In this document: piece by piece, positions 42,866-52,323 of the stretch
Layout: every line of letters begins with the position of its first letter
Position numbering within the stretch: the stretch's first letter is position 1
Assembly (NCBI GenBank): GCA_019359245.1
Contig: JAHHHR010000019.1
Span: 1 to 64,000 of the forward strand
Source: Nostoc desertorum CM1-VF14
GTDB lineage: Bacteria; Cyanobacteriota; Cyanobacteriia; Cyanobacteriales; Nostocaceae
Direction of reading: 5' to 3'
Length of the DNA: 64,000 nucleotides
Made by a program: the position numbers and the translations under genes
Notes under the pieces: model-generated
Seen by the model: only the letters and a program-made list of their open reading frames with translations
Told to the model about the DNA's origin: nothing
Database searches by the model: none

Positions 42866-43672
42866 ATGAGAATTTCGCTTAAAGATAATTCAACTTGGTT
42901 GCAAGTGCGGCGCTATTGGGAGTTGTTGCACGTTTTGGTAGCACGAAATCTTAAGGTACGTTACCGAGGTTCGTTCCTGGGGGTTTATTGGTCACTGTTG
43001 AACCCGTTGATCATGACTGGGCTGTACACTGCGATTTTTGGCGCGACTTTCGCCTCCTATTACGGTAACTCAATACTGAACTACGTATTAGCAGCCTTTA
43101 CGGGACTGGTAGTAATCAATTTTTTCTCAGCTTCTACTTCCCAGGCATTGAGTAGTGTAGTAGGCAATGGCTCATTATTAAATAAAATTAGTCTACCAGT
43201 AAGCGTTTTTCCTCTATCGATGATTACAGCAAATGTCTTTCAGTTTTCGGTGGGGACATTTCCGTTGCTGGCATTGATGACTTTCATTAATTCCAAGAGT
43301 TTAGTCAATGTGTTGGCGCTGGTGTTTCCAATATTGTCCCTAGTCTTAGTTTCTACAGGGATTAGTTTTTTAGTAAGCGCGTTGTACGTTTTTTTTAGAG
43401 ACTTGCCTTACTTTTATGAGTTAGTAGTATTTGTGATTTGGCTTAGTAGCCCTATATTCTATCCAGCAGCTATTGTTCCACCGCAAATAAGGCAGTTTTT
43501 ACGTTTAAATCCACTAGCACCAATTATTGAAAGTCTGCGTCAAATTACATTATCAGGTTCTCTACCGGATTTGGGCTTAATTTGGGGAGCTTTGCTCAGT
43601 GGAGTAATTATTTTAGCCCTGGGATGGACTTGTTTTCACTTGTGGCGACATCAATTTATGGATTTGCTGTAA
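42866..43672 (+). CDS. ABC-2 type polysaccharide export permease (Wzm-like)
   Basis: A 268-residue, six-TM permease that would export a lipid-linked glycan with the ATPase encoded next. Blocks typical of TagG/Wzm are HVLVARNLKVRYRGSFLGVY, WSLLNPLIMTGLYTAIF and LPVSVFPLSMITANVFQFSV, with DLPYFYELVVFVIWLSSPIF in the C-terminal half and FLRLNPLAPIIESLRQITLS before the last helix. A GTG at 42848 would add six residues. I chose the ATG because the amphipathic N-terminal helix starts there. The ATPase ATG follows the stop immediately. Confidence 0.9.
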   Translation: MRISLKDNSTWLQVRRYWELLHVLVARNLKVRYRGSFLGVYWSLLNPLIMTGLYTAIFGATFASYYGNSILNYVLAAFTGLVVINFFSASTSQALSSVVGNGSLLNKISLPVSVFPLSMITANVFQFSVGTFPLLALMTFINSKSLVNVLALVFPILSLVLVSTGISFLVSALYVFFRDLPYFYELVVFVIWLSSPIFYPAAIVPPQIRQFLRLNPLAPIIESLRQITLSGSLPDLGLIWGALLSGVIILALGWTCFHLWRHQFMDLL

Positions 43673-44422
43673 ATGGAAGTAATTCGCCTAGATAATGTTT
43701 CGCTGTTGCGACGGACACAAGAGGAGTTTTCTTATGACCTTAAGAAAACAATGCTATCTGTTTTAGAGGGTAAATATCGTCAACCAGTAAAAAAGTTAGT
43801 ACTGGATAAAATTGATTTTGTGGTTGAAAAAGGTGAAAAAATTGGTATTATTGGTGCGAATGGCTCCGGGAAATCTACTCTTCTAAAGGTTATTTCTGGA
43901 ATTTTACAACCTACCAGTGGAACAGTGCGGGTACGAGGTCAAATAGCTCCTCTGATTGAATTAGGAGCAGGTTTTGATTCGGAAATTTCCGTAATGGATA
44001 ACATTCTACTGTATGGTGTACTGCTAGGATATTCTAGATCAGAAATGCGGAATAGAGCGCCTTCAATTTTAGAATTTGCAGAATTGGAAGATTATGCTTT
44101 TGTTCCAGTCAAGGGATTATCTTCGGGTATGTCAGCACGTTTAGGATTTGCAATAGCAACGGATGTGCAGCCAGATATTTTAATCTTAGATGAGGTACTA
44201 TCGGTAGGAGATGAGAGTTTTAAGAATAAATGTAAGCAAAGAATTGATAATTTCTGGAATGGGAATACAACAGTTTTAGTAGTCTCTCATGATTTAAATT
44301 TTGTTAAGCAGTATTGCAATCAGTTATTTTGTTTAGCTCAAGGAAAGGTAGAGTTTGTAGGCGAACCTGAAGAAACAATCAAACATTATCTGAGTACATT
44401 AAGATATACAGACAATAGTTAA
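43673..44422 (+). CDS. ABC transporter ATPase (Wzt-like, no carbohydrate-binding tail)
   Basis: A 249-residue ATPase partner of the permease. Walker A is GANGSGKST (61-69), the signature LSSGM (149-153), Walker B ILILDEVLSVGDE (169-181) and the switch His VVSHD. The N-terminal segment before the core (RRTQEEFSYDLKKTMLSVLE) is the form seen in TagH/Wzt/RfbE transporters. Many O-antigen Wzt proteins carry a C-terminal carbohydrate-binding domain that recognises a chain cap, whereas this one ends soon after the ABC core. Start directly abuts the permease stop, and the next gene starts three bases later, so an operon is clear. Confidence 0.93.
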   Translation: MEVIRLDNVSLLRRTQEEFSYDLKKTMLSVLEGKYRQPVKKLVLDKIDFVVEKGEKIGIIGANGSGKSTLLKVISGILQPTSGTVRVRGQIAPLIELGAGFDSEISVMDNILLYGVLLGYSRSEMRNRAPSILEFAELEDYAFVPVKGLSSGMSARLGFAIATDVQPDILILDEVLSVGDESFKNKCKQRIDNFWNGNTTVLVVSHDLNFVKQYCNQLFCLAQGKVEFVGEPEETIKHYLSTLRYTDNS

Positions 44423-44424
44423 AG

Positions 44425-47424
44425 ATGAATAAATTAGACTATCAAGATTTTTACAATGAAAATTATTATCTAGGAATGGTACCTGGTATTCCTTATGATA
44501 GGACAGCCAACGCTGGACATTGGCTACGTTTTTTTAATGCAGTTGCCGATAAGTTAGTAAATTATGTGTCGCCTAGTTCTGTTTTAGATGTTGGTTGTGC
44601 CAAAGGTTTTTTAGTGGAAGCATTCTACAACCGAGGTATTTTTGTACATGGTTTTGATTATTCTGAATATGCAATATCTTGTGTGAGAGTAGATTTAAAA
44701 CCTTCTGTTTTTGTTGCTTCTGCTGCTGATTCAAATGCTTTTAATAGAACTCAACATCAGTATGATTTAATAACATGCATTGAAGTGGTTGAGCATATGC
44801 CACGGTATGAGGCATTAGATGCGATTAAAAATATGTGCCAATATGCTAAAGTAATATTTTTTTCTTCTACTGCTGATGATTTTGCAGAACCAACGCATTT
44901 AACGGTTTTACCTCGTATTAATTGGCTTAAAATATTTCTGGATAATGGCTTCATTCCTGATTACAATTTTAATATATATGACTTAGTACCTCATGGCATT
45001 TTATTACGAAGAATAGAAGATGAAGTTAGTGAAATTAATAAGCTTATTGAATTCATTGAATGGCAATTTGATAGTTTAAGGATTGAGATAAATAATAGAA
45101 ATAATATCCAATCCAAGCTAATAGATTTAGAATCTAAAGTAAGTTCTCTTCAAGTTGAATTGGAAACTTCCCAATCTCAGCTACAAGCAACTCAAGTTGA
45201 ATTGGAAACTTCCCAATCTCAGCTACAAGCAACTCAAGTTGAATTGGAAACTTCCCAATCTCAGCTACAAGCAACTCAAGTTGAGTTGGAAACTTTCCAA
45301 CCTCAGCTACAAGCAACTCAAGTTGAGTTGGAAACTTCCCAATCTCAGCTACAAGCAACTCAAGTTGAATTGGAAACTTCCCAATCTCAGCTACAAGCAA
45401 CTCAAGTTGAATTAATAACTTCTCAATCTCAGCTACAAGCAACTCAAGTTGAATTAATAACTTCTCAATCTCAGTTACAAGCAACTCAAGCTGAATTGGA
45501 AAGTTGTCAAAATTTTGTCTCTTGGATGGAAACTAGCAAATTTTGGAAGTTACGAAAAATATATTTAAATTTAAAACAGAAAATAACTTATGGTATAAAT
45601 CCACCTTTTTTGAAACTTGCTAATAAGAGTATTACCATAATCCGCAAAGAAGGCTATCAGATATTTAACAAACGGGCTTTGAATTTTTTAAAATATCAAA
45701 TGATGGGCTTTCGGACTAGGTTTAGTTTCGCAGATACATTAGTAGCAGAAGTTTTACAAAATTTGGCTGATTCTTCAGAATATGATCAATGGATTAAAGA
45801 CTACGAATTGACGGATGAAGAACTTAAGCAACAAAAAATTAAAGCTTCATTTCTTAATTACCAACCTGTTTTAAGTGTGATCCTTCCAGTTTATAAGTTA
45901 CCTTTAGTTATCTTAAAAGAGACAATAAATAGTGTATTGCAACAAACTTATACAAACTGGGAGTTATGTATTGCATTTGCAGATATCGGTAATTTCCAAA
46001 CAATTGAATACATAAAAAAATTAAGTTTACAAGATAAGCGATTTAAGCTGGCTATCATACCAGAAAACAGGGGAATTTCTGGCAACTCTAATGTTTCTCT
46101 AGAAATGGCTACTGGTGAATTTATAGCTTTACTAGATCATGATGATTTATTATCACCTTGGGCATTTTATGAAGTAGTAAATGAATTAAACAAGCAGCCA
46201 GACTTAGATTTCATCTACTCAGATAAGGACTGTATTAGTGCAAACAGTATGGTACGGTCTCGGCTACTACTCAAGCCGGAGTGGAGTCCAGAAATTTTAT
46301 ATTCAGCTAACTATTTAACTCATTTGTGTATTGCTCGTCGAGAGCTTGTGAATCGTATAGGTGGATTTCGTCCAGAAACTGATGGAGCACAAGATTGGGA
46401 TTTATTTTTACGTATCACAGAACAAACATCACGTATTGCGCGAATTAATTCTGTACTTTACCACTGGCGGATTATACAAGGTTCAACTTCTTTAGGGATA
46501 GATTCTAAACCCTATGCACTTGAAGCACAACTAAAGTCTCTTAAAGATCACCTGAGTCGAACTCAACTACCAGCAATAATTTCACCACATCCAGAATGTG
46601 GTTTTCGATTAGAATGGAAAACTCCACCTGCTAAAGTATCAATTGTTATTGATGGTGAAGTTTCCTGGGACTATTTATCAGCTTGCATAAGTGCTATTTC
46701 GGCGTTTGCTGATCCCAACTTGCATAAAGCCAAAATTGTTTTATCAGAGTCTAATTATTATTCACAAGCAAGGGAACGGGAAATACTCATAGAACAAATC
46801 AATTTACCTATTGATTGGCTATTGGTGAAAGAAGGAAATTGTAAGCTAACAACTTTAGCAGAGGCAGCGAGACAGGATACTGCTGATGTAGTTTTATTCG
46901 TATCAGGTCAAGTCGTTAAATTTGAAAAGGGATGGATAGAAGAATTAAGTGGTTGGGTTCTTAATCATCCAGATATTGGATTTGCTTCAGCACTTATTCT
47001 GACAAATCAAAATATAGTTGTTGAAGCCGGATTGATTGTTGATAAATATGGCAATGGCTCTCCATTATTTTACGGCAGTAACTTATATTCTTGGGAAACA
47101 TTTGGTGGAGCATTATGGTATCGAAACTGTACCGCTAGCTCTCCTTGGGCAGTAGCTTTTAGTTACAAACATTACTTAGCATTAGGAGGATTATCTATAG
47201 ATTCTTCTTCTGTGCAGCATTCAATGATTAAGCTTTGCCAAGCTAGTCGAGCTACTAATAAACGTGGTTTGGTAAATCCCCATGCGAGAGCATTCTTGCT
47301 AGGTTTACCGGATAATGATGTGCCAAAATTTGATGATTCATTAGCAGATGATCCTTATTTTCATCCTGCATTTGCATCTGTAGTTCCTTTGAAATTAAGA
47401 TCAAAAAATGGAGAAGTTTCATGA
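44425..47424 (+). CDS. Methyltransferase / coiled-coil repeat / GT2 glycosyltransferase fusion
   Basis: A 999-residue three-part protein. Residues 1-210 are a SAM methyltransferase: SSVLDVGCAKGFLVEAFYNR (51-70), then FDYSEYAI, ITCIEVVEHMP. Residues 215-365 are a long coiled coil whose core (244-355) is eight copies of VELETSQSQLQATQ with few changes. Residues about 365-470 are helical. A GT2 family domain starts near 484 (LSVILPVYKLPLVILKETIN) with LLDHDDLLSPWAFYE (metal-binding DHDD) and ETDGAQDWDLFLRIT. The last 250 residues (AKVSIVIDGEVSWDYLSACI onward) look like a second, degenerate GT2 fold. It is the first modification gene after the exporter, and the next gene overlaps its end. Confidence 0.88.
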   Translation: MNKLDYQDFYNENYYLGMVPGIPYDRTANAGHWLRFFNAVADKLVNYVSPSSVLDVGCAKGFLVEAFYNRGIFVHGFDYSEYAISCVRVDLKPSVFVASAADSNAFNRTQHQYDLITCIEVVEHMPRYEALDAIKNMCQYAKVIFFSSTADDFAEPTHLTVLPRINWLKIFLDNGFIPDYNFNIYDLVPHGILLRRIEDEVSEINKLIEFIEWQFDSLRIEINNRNNIQSKLIDLESKVSSLQVELETSQSQLQATQVELETSQSQLQATQVELETSQSQLQATQVELETFQPQLQATQVELETSQSQLQATQVELETSQSQLQATQVELITSQSQLQATQVELITSQSQLQATQAELESCQNFVSWMETSKFWKLRKIYLNLKQKITYGINPPFLKLANKSITIIRKEGYQIFNKRALNFLKYQMMGFRTRFSFADTLVAEVLQNLADSSEYDQWIKDYELTDEELKQQKIKASFLNYQPVLSVILPVYKLPLVILKETINSVLQQTYTNWELCIAFADIGNFQTIEYIKKLSLQDKRFKLAIIPENRGISGNSNVSLEMATGEFIALLDHDDLLSPWAFYEVVNELNKQPDLDFIYSDKDCISANSMVRSRLLLKPEWSPEILYSANYLTHLCIARRELVNRIGGFRPETDGAQDWDLFLRITEQTSRIARINSVLYHWRIIQGSTSLGIDSKPYALEAQLKSLKDHLSRTQLPAIISPHPECGFRLEWKTPPAKVSIVIDGEVSWDYLSACISAISAFADPNLHKAKIVLSESNYYSQAREREILIEQINLPIDWLLVKEGNCKLTTLAEAARQDTADVVLFVSGQVVKFEKGWIEELSGWVLNHPDIGFASALILTNQNIVVEAGLIVDKYGNGSPLFYGSNLYSWETFGGALWYRNCTASSPWAVAFSYKHYLALGGLSIDSSSVQHSMIKLCQASRATNKRGLVNPHARAFLLGLPDNDVPKFDDSLADDPYFHPAFASVVPLKLRSKNGEVS
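45154..45489 (+). repeat. Eight 42-bp tandem repeats encoding a coiled coil
   Basis: Eight consecutive 42-bp units encode VELETSQSQLQATQ (units 4, 7 and 8 vary at one or two residues). A ninth partial unit (AELESCQ) follows. Leu recurs every seventh residue. The near-identity at DNA level points to recent expansion by slippage or unequal recombination, and the unit keeps the frame whatever the copy number. Confidence 0.92.
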
Positions 47425-49598
47425 AAATTCCAATATTTATCAAAAATTTAATTAAAAAGAGCTTAATTCCCCTAGACAAAAACCTAATTAAAAATAACTT
47501 AATTCCAGTAGATAAGTACACTGAAGATGCGGCTGCATTAGCCGCAGTTATGGATTTTTCCTACAGTGACATTTCTCAAGTTCAGCAACATCCAGAAAGA
47601 GTTATTAAATCTGGTCCTCATATTGTCAATTGGTATCTACCATCCTTTGAAAATGCTTTTTATGGCGGAGTCATGACAATACTCCGAACGGCTGATTATT
47701 TACTTCAAAAAGGAGGCATACATCAAAGATTTTTGATTTGTGGTGAAGCCAAGGCTGATATTATTTTTGGTAATATTATTAAAGCCTTTCCAGGATTAAA
47801 AACTTGTGAGGTTATAGTTCTTAACACTGCACAAGCAATTGATAATATACAACCAGCAGATTTTTCAATAGCCACACTTTGGACGACTGCTTATGTATTG
47901 CTAAAGGTTCAAAATACGGGATTAAAGTTTTATTTTATTCAGGATTTTGAACCTTTATTCTATCCAGCCGGCTCCACCTATGCTCAAGCTGAGGCAACAT
48001 ACCGTTTTGGGTTTTATGGGATTGCGAATACTATTAGTTTAAAAAATATATATGAAAGTGAATATGGAGGAAAATCTATTCACTTTACTCCTTGCGTAGA
48101 TACTAAAGTTTTTTATAAAGATGATATTTCCAGGAAAGACAACCCTAAACGTATCTTTTTTTATGGTCGTCCTGGACATCCTCGGAACGCTTTCGAGCTA
48201 GCAATTACAGCTATGCGTCAACTCAAAAATCGTTACGGTTCTAATATTGAAATATTATCTGCTGGTGCAAACTGGAAGCCTGAAGACTATGGGTTAGAAG
48301 GAGTGATAGAAAATCTGGGTTTGCTAACTTATGAAGCAACAGGAGACTTATATCGTTCTTGTCATATTGGACTATCTATGATGATGACTAAGCATCCCTC
48401 TTACTTACCATTCGAGATGATGGCGTGCGGTGTATTGGTTGTTTCTAATATCAACAATAGTACAAAATGGTTATTGAAAGATAGGCAAAACTGTCTTTTA
48501 TCTTATCCAAGCGCTACATATATAACTGAAACAATTTCAGAAGCAATTGAACGATATGAAGATTTAGAACATATTAGAATTAATGCTGCCCAAGAAATAA
48601 TAAATAACCATGCAGATTGGGCTGTTGAAATAAAAAAAATCTATAAATTTATTCTCTTTACTCTCAATGCCGAAACTAAATCTAATGGCGTTTTAATGCA
48701 ATCTAATGGCAGTATTTTCGGCTCAATGTTATTTTATGTCAGAAATGGATATCGTCACTATGTGCCAGATATAGATTGGATAAATGATAATGGCTATACT
48801 TGGCCTAATGATATTCAAATAGTAAGTGACGAAACGTTGCTAAACTTTCTTCCTGCTCGGCCAGCGCCACATTTTTGGTCATTTGCAGATTGGCAGAATC
48901 CGCCAAGGAATTGTAGTAGTATGCAGATGCGCGAAATAGCTGCATCTAGACTCAGTGGAAATGGGATAGAAGTTGGTGCCGCCTGGTCTCCATTTCCAAT
49001 ACCTTTGAATTGCCATGTTCGATATGTAGATAGATTATCTAAAGGTGCTTTAAACAATCAGCTTTGTCCTGGTGAAGATATTTATAATTTGATAGAACCA
49101 GATTTAATTACTGATTTAGAAACTTTAGAGGGCATTGAAGATAACACTTTGAATTTTATAGTTGCTTGTCATGTTATAGAACATACTAAAAATCCCATCG
49201 CTGTATTAAAGAATGCTTATAATAAACTTTGTAGTGGAGGTTATTTAGTATTGGTAGTACCAGATAAAGAAAGAACTTTTGACAAAAGCCGTGAATTAAC
49301 TAAACTAGAACATTTGATTTTAGATTATCAAAATCCTTCATCGGACAAAGATAGAGAACATTACGTAGAATTTTTTAAATTTGCTTCTCCCACAGAACCC
49401 AATAAACTAGATGAGACGGTAGAGAAAATGTTCTATGAAAAAGCTGATATTCACTATCATACCTTTAGTTATGAAAGTTTTGCTTCAATGATAGATTATG
49501 TATGCAAAAATATTAGTCCTTGGTTATCTGTGTGGTCGCAACCTACTCTATCTAATTCAACAGAGGATATCGAATTTTATTTTGTACTAATAAAATAG
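47421..49598 (+). CDS. GT4 glycosyltransferase fused to a C-terminal methyltransferase
   Basis: A 725-residue two-part protein. After about 55 residues comes a rhamnosyltransferase WsaF-like/GT4 part (IVNWYLPSFENAFYGGVMTI, FYFIQDFEPLFYPAGSTYAQ, RIFFYGRPGHPRNAFELAIT, then ENLGLLTYEATGDLYRSCHI and the acceptor-side Glu region YLPFEMMACGVLVVSNINNS). From about 470 a methyltransferase-like domain follows: GNGIEVGAAWSPFPIP (motif I variant), FIVACHVIEHTKNPIAVLKN and YNKLCSGGYLVLVVPDKERT. The ATG overlaps the previous stop by four bases (ATGA). One protein may add and then methylate a sugar, but this is inference. Confidence 0.85.
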   Translation: MKIPIFIKNLIKKSLIPLDKNLIKNNLIPVDKYTEDAAALAAVMDFSYSDISQVQQHPERVIKSGPHIVNWYLPSFENAFYGGVMTILRTADYLLQKGGIHQRFLICGEAKADIIFGNIIKAFPGLKTCEVIVLNTAQAIDNIQPADFSIATLWTTAYVLLKVQNTGLKFYFIQDFEPLFYPAGSTYAQAEATYRFGFYGIANTISLKNIYESEYGGKSIHFTPCVDTKVFYKDDISRKDNPKRIFFYGRPGHPRNAFELAITAMRQLKNRYGSNIEILSAGANWKPEDYGLEGVIENLGLLTYEATGDLYRSCHIGLSMMMTKHPSYLPFEMMACGVLVVSNINNSTKWLLKDRQNCLLSYPSATYITETISEAIERYEDLEHIRINAAQEIINNHADWAVEIKKIYKFILFTLNAETKSNGVLMQSNGSIFGSMLFYVRNGYRHYVPDIDWINDNGYTWPNDIQIVSDETLLNFLPARPAPHFWSFADWQNPPRNCSSMQMREIAASRLSGNGIEVGAAWSPFPIPLNCHVRYVDRLSKGALNNQLCPGEDIYNLIEPDLITDLETLEGIEDNTLNFIVACHVIEHTKNPIAVLKNAYNKLCSGGYLVLVVPDKERTFDKSRELTKLEHLILDYQNPSSDKDREHYVEFFKFASPTEPNKLDETVEKMFYEKADIHYHTFSYESFASMIDYVCKNISPWLSVWSQPTLSNSTEDIEFYFVLIK

Positions 49599-49639
49599 TT
49601 TTTACTGATAATACTATGTAATACAGTGATCACGGAGTC

Positions 49640-50953
49640 ATGAAAATTAACCGCGCTATCTCTTCACACAATCCAAGCGAACGCCGATTACTTTATGTTC
49701 ATATAATAATGTTTCTGTTCGCTTTTATAGTAATTATCTCTAGGCGACCTGATGCAATTTTGAATCCTCAATTTTGGGCAGAAGATGGAACTGTGTTTTA
49801 TGCCCAAGCATATAACGATGGAATTCTAAAATCATTATTTTCACCTTATGCAGGATATTTGCATGCCGTCCCCAGATTGACTGCGGCGTTTAGCATGTTG
49901 TTCTCTTTAAAATCAGCACCACTTGTTTTTAATTTGATTGCCATTATAATTCAAATTCTGCCAGTAACCTTATTAATTTCCTCTAGATTCTCAAAATTAA
50001 TACCAAACATAAATTATAGAATTGCTATATCGTTTCTCTATTTAGTTTTACCTGGATGCTATGAGGTTAATGCAAATATTACTAATGCACAATGGCGCAT
50101 AGCACTTTTAGTATTTATGGCTATTATTGCTAAATCATCTCATGTTTTAGTTAATTTGTTCGACCTCATAATCATTTTGATAGGAGGATTAACCGGACCT
50201 TTTTCGATCCTGATAGTGCCAGCAATTATATTTTTAATATTTGCAACAAAAATTAGTAATAAAAAGCTCAATGATTTATTTTATTTAAAATTTGTAGTGC
50301 TGATATGTACAGCATTAACCCAAATTATAGTTATTAATACTAATCAAATTGGTCAAGAAAGGATGAGTAAAGTAGGCTCTAATTTTTTGTCTTTTTATGA
50401 TGTAAGGAAAATATTAGAAATTTTAACAAATCAAGTTTTCTCCATGAGTATTTTCGGTACTAATGTTACTAATTATTTCATAAATGTATTGCCAGATTTA
50501 TTGTATATTATTTTGAATATAATTATATTAACTTTAGGAATTAGTGCCTTAGCTTATTTGTTGCTTAAATCGCCTTTAGAACTAAGATCATTTATAATAT
50601 TTGCGGCTCTTATTCCTTTTACAGCAATAGCTTTACAGTTTCCTAATATAACTTTGTTTGAGCCTATTGGTGTCGGTGCACGTTACTGGTTTAACTTAGT
50701 ATTAGCTTTTTCATTAGGAACTATATGGATTTTTCACAAGGCGTACAGCCAAAAAAATTACATTGGGAAGATGTTAGCTTTAACGATACTAGCAACTATG
50801 TCAATTGGCATAGTAACTGACTGGCAACATCCGGCTTTTACTGATTTTAAATTTGCTAAGTACGCTGATAGATTTATGGAATTACCAAATGGACATGAAA
50901 TGATAATTCCAATTAATCCAGAACCTTGGTCTATAAAATTAGTTAAACATTAG
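49640..50953 (+). CDS. Polytopic membrane protein, GT-C-like
   Basis: A 437-residue protein with about 9-11 membrane helices. After the first helix comes the loop PDAILNPQFWAEDGTVFYAQ (about residues 36-55), with an acidic pair in the position where GT-C glycosyltransferases keep their ExD/DxD motif. The second loop reads YAGYLHAVPRLTAAF. This layout resembles membrane glycosyltransferases or GtrS-like proteins that use lipid-linked sugars. Activity is not shown by sequence. A GtrA-type flippase domain is encoded in the next gene, which would fit a lipid-linked glucosyl-type modification. Confidence 0.75.
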   Translation: MKINRAISSHNPSERRLLYVHIIMFLFAFIVIISRRPDAILNPQFWAEDGTVFYAQAYNDGILKSLFSPYAGYLHAVPRLTAAFSMLFSLKSAPLVFNLIAIIIQILPVTLLISSRFSKLIPNINYRIAISFLYLVLPGCYEVNANITNAQWRIALLVFMAIIAKSSHVLVNLFDLIIILIGGLTGPFSILIVPAIIFLIFATKISNKKLNDLFYLKFVVLICTALTQIIVINTNQIGQERMSKVGSNFLSFYDVRKILEILTNQVFSMSIFGTNVTNYFINVLPDLLYIILNIIILTLGISALAYLLLKSPLELRSFIIFAALIPFTAIALQFPNITLFEPIGVGARYWFNLVLAFSLGTIWIFHKAYSQKNYIGKMLALTILATMSIGIVTDWQHPAFTDFKFAKYADRFMELPNGHEMIIPINPEPWSIKLVKH

Positions 50954-51024
50954 CTAGTAGATCCAATGATTTATTAAGTTCATTAAATGAAATTTATTAT
51001 TCATGATTTTAATAAATATACATT

Positions 51025-52323
51025 ATGTTAAAAAAATTATTCCAGCCCAAAGTACTAAAGTTTTTACTAGGTGGTGGTTTAGCAGCTGCACTAAACTTAG
51101 TACTAATTTATTTAATAATTGAAAAGCTAGGATTTAATACACCTTTTTTGCGTAATATTGCTAATGTAGTATCGATTGAAATTTCCCTAATATTTAGTTT
51201 TTTTATTTACCGGACTTGGGTTTGGACTGGCGGTATTTGGAACATTAAAGAGGTGTTATTCCGGCAACTTCCTCTTTACCATGTTTCTGCTGGACTTGCA
51301 GTTATCACCCGTATTTTATTTATTTTTCCGATTTTAGACTGGTTGAAAATTAACTATGCTATCAATACTATAATAGGCGCACTTGTGAGTGCATCGATTA
51401 ATTATTTGATTAGCGATCGCTTTGTATTTAAAACCTCAACACAAAAAACATCATCTACATATTATCCAGAATCATTGGCTCCAGCTTTATCAGTAAATTC
51501 TACCTTGATCAGAGATGAATCAATAACGGTAGATGCCTCAAAATCTGTAAAGACTTTATCAATAGTAATTCCAGCCTACAATGAAGAAGACTGCATAGTT
51601 CAAACTATTCACACTATTAGCAGAGTTTTAGAACAAGAAAAAATAAATTACGAAATTTTAGTTGTTAACGATAACAGCAAAGATAATACAGAACAATTAT
51701 TACAGCAGATAAATTCTGAAAATAGTAAGCTGCGTTACATCAATAATTATTATCCTAACGGCTTTGGCTTTGCAGTTCGCTGTGGGTTAGAAAATTTTAC
51801 AGGAGATGCTGTAGCGGTAGTTATGGCAGATAGTTCAGATGCACCAGAAGACATCGTAAATTACTACCATAAACTGCAAGAGGGATACGATTGTGTTTTT
51901 GGTTCCCGCTTTATTAGAGGAGGTAAAGTCATTGACTATCCCAGCCACAAATTAATTGTAAATCGTTTAGCTAACTTGTTTATTAAAATTTTATTTGGTT
52001 TAAAATTTAACGATACTACTAATGCATTCAAAATTTATCGTAAAGACGTTATTGAAGGCATCTCTCCATTAGTATCTCATCATTTCAATTTAACAGTAGA
52101 AATACCACTCAAAGCCATAGTAAGAGGATACTCTTATACAACTATTCCCATAACTTGGAGAAATAGAACTACAGGAGTTTCTAAGCTAAAGCTAAAAGAA
52201 ATGGGCAGTCGATATTTGTTTATAGTTCTCTACATCTGGCTAGAAAAACATTTATCGCGTGGAGATTATCATCTAAGCAAAAAAAGACTGCTAGCAAATC
52301 AAAGGTTTAAATCAAATGGCTGA
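51025..52323 (+). CDS. GtrA flippase fused to DPM-type GT2
   Basis: A 432-residue fusion. Residues 1-140 form a GtrA domain with four helices (VLKFLLGGGLAAALNLVLIY, then VSIEISLIFSFFIYRTWVWT and INYLISDRFVF). Residues 178-420 form a dolichol-phosphate-mannose-synthase-like GT2: LSIVIPAYNEEDCIVQTIHT, ILVVNDNSKDNTEQLL, AVAVVMADSSDAPEDI, CVFGSRFIRGGKVIDYP and TTIPITWRNRTTGVSKLKLK. The usual fusion has the GT2 first and GtrA last; here the order is reversed. Such proteins load a sugar on undecaprenyl phosphate and flip it. The next gene overlaps its end by eight bases. Confidence 0.88.
   Translation: MLKKLFQPKVLKFLLGGGLAAALNLVLIYLIIEKLGFNTPFLRNIANVVSIEISLIFSFFIYRTWVWTGGIWNIKEVLFRQLPLYHVSAGLAVITRILFIFPILDWLKINYAINTIIGALVSASINYLISDRFVFKTSTQKTSSTYYPESLAPALSVNSTLIRDESITVDASKSVKTLSIVIPAYNEEDCIVQTIHTISRVLEQEKINYEILVVNDNSKDNTEQLLQQINSENSKLRYINNYYPNGFGFAVRCGLENFTGDAVAVVMADSSDAPEDIVNYYHKLQEGYDCVFGSRFIRGGKVIDYPSHKLIVNRLANLFIKILFGLKFNDTTNAFKIYRKDVIEGISPLVSHHFNLTVEIPLKAIVRGYSYTTIPITWRNRTTGVSKLKLKEMGSRYLFIVLYIWLEKHLSRGDYHLSKKRLLANQRFKSNG

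Noticed and set aside
45134..45484. Antisense coding frame across the 42-bp repeats
   Set aside because: It is a by-product of the periodic repeat; the sense frame belongs to a clear fusion protein.
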